Assembly (NCBI GenBank): GCA_007922195.1
Contig: ML681994.1
Span: 50,072,018 to 50,136,017, forward strand
Direction of reading: 5' to 3'
Origin: Podocnemis expansa
Taxonomy: Eukaryota > Chordata > Testudines > Podocnemididae
DNA: 64,000 nucleotides
A model generated the notes under the pieces. The model was given only the letters and a program-made list of their open reading frames with translations. It made no database searches and was not told where the DNA came from. The position numbers and the translations under genes were made by a program. Of this stretch, positions 60,421-64,000 are shown in pieces; position 1 is the first letter of the stretch; every line of letters starts with the position of its first letter.

Positions 60421-63400
60421 GTACAATGTCTGTTAATTAAGTGAATATTTAAAGCTTCCTATTATTCACTCTAATTTTGAGATCATATTATTTTTCTTGA
60501 CATGAATTAAATCCTTCAAGCAAGCTGATAAAATGATTTTTGTCTTAAGAAACTCTAAGTAATTTCCTTTGATGACAGTGTTTGCACTGGTGCTGACAAT
60601 GACTGCAGGTGGCTTTCATGAATTCTACACTTGTTTCTGCATTTTAGGCCAGTTACAAATTCTTGGATCCCACTTCCTCCTCAGTCTTTCACAACCAAAT
60701 GGAACAGCAACAGAGATTTGGAAGCTGCAGGCTTACAGTGCTGACCTAGTCTTCCAGGACTTCATCCAGTGGTCTCAGGATAAGAGGATTTAAGATATTT
60801 GAATGTCAAGCCAGTGTTCTCGTTTCACTTTTTTAAAATAGCATTTTGGAAATGGCTGATAAAGCAAGACAGTTTATACTAAATTATATTACGATACTGT
60901 GCTTTTCATGGGTTTAATGGACTTAAAGGACATGGGACAGTTAGCATTCTGTAGTTTCACAGTGACATTAGGGAAATAAATGAAGTTTTGCATTAGAAAA
61001 ACCTACTAGAAGCAGATGTTCTTGTCCTGGTAATTGACTTTCTATACCCTTTGTGGAATTTCCTGCACTTTCATCCCTGTGTCTTTTTCCATACTCCCTG
61101 TATTTCCAGTATCATCTGTTAGTTCATTCTGCTGTGCATCTTCTCGCTTCTGATCATAGTTAACTTGTTTCATAAAAACCTAAGCCTCAGGCTTCCCTTC
61201 GAAAATGTTAACCAAATAACACAGATTAACCCCAAAAAAAATTATGGGCATGAGTGGGAGGGAGGGAAGAACTCACAGTAGCTCTGATAACTTACTGCTC
61301 ATTCACTTGCTGGTTGTTGCTTCCCATTCCTGAACTCTGATCCAACTCCTTTTGAAGATGGTAGACTTATTTACTTCAGGGGCAGATGGATCAGGCCTTA
61401 GGACTCTGTGCTTTGGTCTAGATTGCCGTTGATACTACAAAGGTTTGGATTGTAGAGGGAGATTGCAAAGAGCGCATACTTCACAGGAGCCAGGGACTAC
61501 CTAAGACTTTGTGTTCCAGATTTGCTCCCTGCTGTACCCAGTAGGACCCAGATCTCCCCAAATGGGGCAGGGATGAAGTGTAGAGATGGCTTTATTCTTT
61601 TCCCCCTAATAGTCAGTAGGTCTGGTCAACAGCAATGTAGAGAATACACAGCAGCAACCGTACAGCATGCATGCTCTCCCTGCACATAAGTTGGAATGAT
61701 TTCTCTGGGATGGTGAAGTTCTCCATTACCACACCAAAATATAATTAGTTTAATAGGCAGGATTTTTTATTATGTATTATATTTAAATATCTGTTTTTAT
61801 GTAAGACATTCATTTGTAAATAATGTGTTCATTTAACAGAACCGTTTATCAGATTGATTTTTATCACATTTTATTTTTGATGCATTTGATGGTACAATCT
61901 TTTTTCCTTCCCTCACTGAGTCATATTACTATGGGATTTTAATATGGATATTAGGGCCTGCTACTCCATGATATGGTATGAAGGCATGTAAGGCACCTCT
62001 CTATCAAAGTTACCTCACTATAGTTCCCAGAGTTGGAGGCACTCCACACACTGCTGCAGAGTTGTGTCATTCTTTAAAAACAAAACAAAACAAAAAGCTG
62101 CAAAAATTGGCTTTCCCTAGACTACTTTCAAAATGTAGGATTTTTATTATTTCTTGCAATTCTGTTTTTACTTGCTTTGACTTTAATGAGACTCTCCATA
62201 GGATGGAGAGCTTCAAGAGTTCTCAATCCATAAGGGACACAGAGAAGGCACTTATTAGGAGGTTGAGATTTTTCTTCGCACTCTGTTATATTTAAATCAT
62301 TGATGGTTACCTTCCCCTTCACAATGCTTTTTCCCCGGAATGAATTAATATCTCATAAAAATACCCCAAATTACATAGCACTTTTTGTCTAGAAGGAGCA
62401 GCATACAAGGTGCTTTATGCACTAGTAAGTTTCATTAACTCATTAGTGTTTCTTTTTGATTCCATTTCTCTCACCAAAGTAAAAGGAATATTTAAAGAAG
62501 TCTCATTCGTTCCTAATAATTATGAACATGAAACTTTCTGAATTCCTTTTAACTGCAAGAGCAACTTTTTAATAAAGTCTTGTACTGGCTTGTATTCTTA
62601 GATTGTACAGAATATTTGCTTTCAATAGGTAATATAGACCATGCATTCATAAGCATACCTATGGGCAACTGACAGATGGAAGTAAAAAGTTATATCATTA
62701 AAATAAATTCCAAGTTACGACAGTATTGCAACTTATATTTGATTCTGGGAGTTTTAATCACTACTTCAGCCTGATTTGTAACACAACTTAGAGTTATACA
62801 AATATGAGAGGGAAAAATAGGGAATAATCTAGGCAGTAGAACAAAAATAAATTGACATGGTAGAAAATAACTTATGAATCTAAAATAATGAGTATAGTAA
62901 GGATGGTGATAAAGTCTTTCTATTTTAATGAATCTGTATTATATTAACTCCAAATTGTGAAATTGAACTCATTGCTGACAATGCAGGACCCAATTATGTT
63001 TTCCATTTACCATTAGATTGTGAAAAAAGACCAAAAATTTCCCATATGTATTTCAGAATATATTGTAGCTAGGGAAAGGACTTAAATACTTATTGACTCT
63101 CTCTTAAACAATTTCTGAAAAGCAATATTAAGAGTCTAAATCAATACATTTCAAAAACTGTTCAGTAATGAACTCCATATGTGGTCACATTTCGGCAAGG
63201 TTTAGTGTAGTATTTCAACTAATTGTGTGTGGCACTGCTAAATTTTAAGCTGAAGCTCTTTTCTGGATGAGGGTCAATGATTTTTTGTAGCATTTGCAGT
63301 TGAGAAAGCAATAGTTCAGATTGCAACTCTGGTTTTATATGATGCTTGTTTTCACTGTTTTCCACATATTTTCTTCTTTTAGTCACAACCCAATTATTTT

Positions 63401-64000
63401 TCATGTTATTGTTATATCTTTCTGTAGGATCTAAAAGCCTCAGTCAAATATCAGGGTCCAGTTGTGCTGTACCAACACGTAACACAGGAGAGGATCCTTA
63501 CCTCAGATCTGGTTATCAGAGAGTACACAACAGGTGGAAGAAACAGACAGGGATAGAGGAGTGGTGTGCTGTTAATATGACAGCAAACAGAGTGTAGCAT
63601 AAAAGCAGAAGTCTCAGCTTGTATCTTATCTAAAAAACTGAGCAAGTCTATTCATTGTTGTAGGTGTAAACAAGACAGACATTTTCTAAATGAAATATTA
63701 AAATAGTTTGTCTTATATAGCTGTAGCCAGCCTGACATGCGTAATTAACACCTGTAGGGAAGCATCATTTCTTGAATGATAAAATTAGAGAGGTAGGGAG
63801 GTAAACAGATCATCAAGTTGAAAAAAATGTTTGTGCTAAATAAGATAAGTAAATTCATCAGTAGGCTAAAAGGACAATGTCTGAGCCAGCTAAAATAAGA
63901 GTGAATATACCCAGGGAACCAACCCATTACTAACAATGGGAAAGATAACTTAGGAATAGAGAGATGTGGTGAAATGTGGGTTGTGCATGGGTAACGCATA
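60421..64000. other. Intergenic sequence, nothing recognised
   Basis: AT-rich sequence without any repeat, exon or RNA gene I can support. Short ORFs have no family resemblance. Confidence 0.45.

Noticed and set aside
52665..64000. Exons of the potassium-channel gene that neighbours CAPS2 in mammals (KCNC2)
   Set aside because: No channel-like sequence (tetramerisation domain, S4 or pore motif) is seen in any frame here; the neighbour may lie further right.

Overview
The window looks like a sauropsid (reptile) genome, most likely a crocodilian or a turtle. The evidence is the repeat content: CR1 LINEs with the CCAACCCTATGATTCTATG-type 3' end, L2/L3-like LINE remnants, Penelope-like elements with a GIY-YIG domain, many hAT-type non-autonomous DNA transposons with 8-bp target-site duplications, PIF/Harbinger-like MITEs with 3-bp duplications, and decayed Ty3/gypsy- and DIRS-like remnants. 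Birds are unlikely because old DNA transposons are so dense. I lean to crocodilian but cannot separate it from turtle by eye.

The only host gene I can support is the 3' part of calcyphosine 2 (CAPS2) on the + strand, from about 527 to 50700. I place 17 coding exons by hand. All have GT-AG borders and phases that join into one open frame of 585 codons plus stop. The true N-terminus lies left of the window. The predicted protein has a charged N-terminal half, a segment resembling a DM10 domain (residues about 267-378 of the visible part) and a C-terminal calcyphosine-like block of partly degenerate EF-hands (residues about 404-585). The gene ends with a TAG at 50457-50459 and an AATAAA at 50676.

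The introns are filled with mobile DNA. From left to right: a Harbinger-like MITE end (1-160), a hAT MITE (1245-1573), a fold-back tail repeat (1727-1858), an LTR-like block with a 90-bp tandem repeat (about 2199-4045), a nearly full-length CR1 on the minus strand with an uninterrupted first ORF (7410-11510), a double-nested hAT containing a 100-N gap and an inverted duplication (13229-14072), a CR1 split by a hAT (15190-16345), a palindrome-rich MITE (17801-18225), an L2-like LINE split by a hAT (19030-19880), a tRNA-like palindrome (26731-26859), an 840-bp hAT-like element (29300-30138), a gag-like remnant (34160-35600), a 511-bp hAT (37940-38450), CR1/L3 fragments (42005-44990), a non-CR1 LINE split by a second copy of the 840-bp element (45219-49075), and a Penelope-like GIY-YIG fragment with its tail (49190-49795).

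Downstream of the gene (50.7-64 kb) I see no further host gene. There is a 913-bp GC-rich hAT element (51744-52656), an unassigned 203-codon ORF (55782-56393), and a decayed Ty3/gypsy gag-PR-RT-RNase H remnant (57350-59650). The last 3.5 kb shows nothing I recognise. I find no convincing undescribed system. The items most worth checking are the DM10-like plus EF-hand architecture of CAPS2, a 72-nt in-frame exon extension at 4978-5049, the inverted duplication abutting the assembly gap, and the link between the very common fold-back tails and a Penelope-like element.
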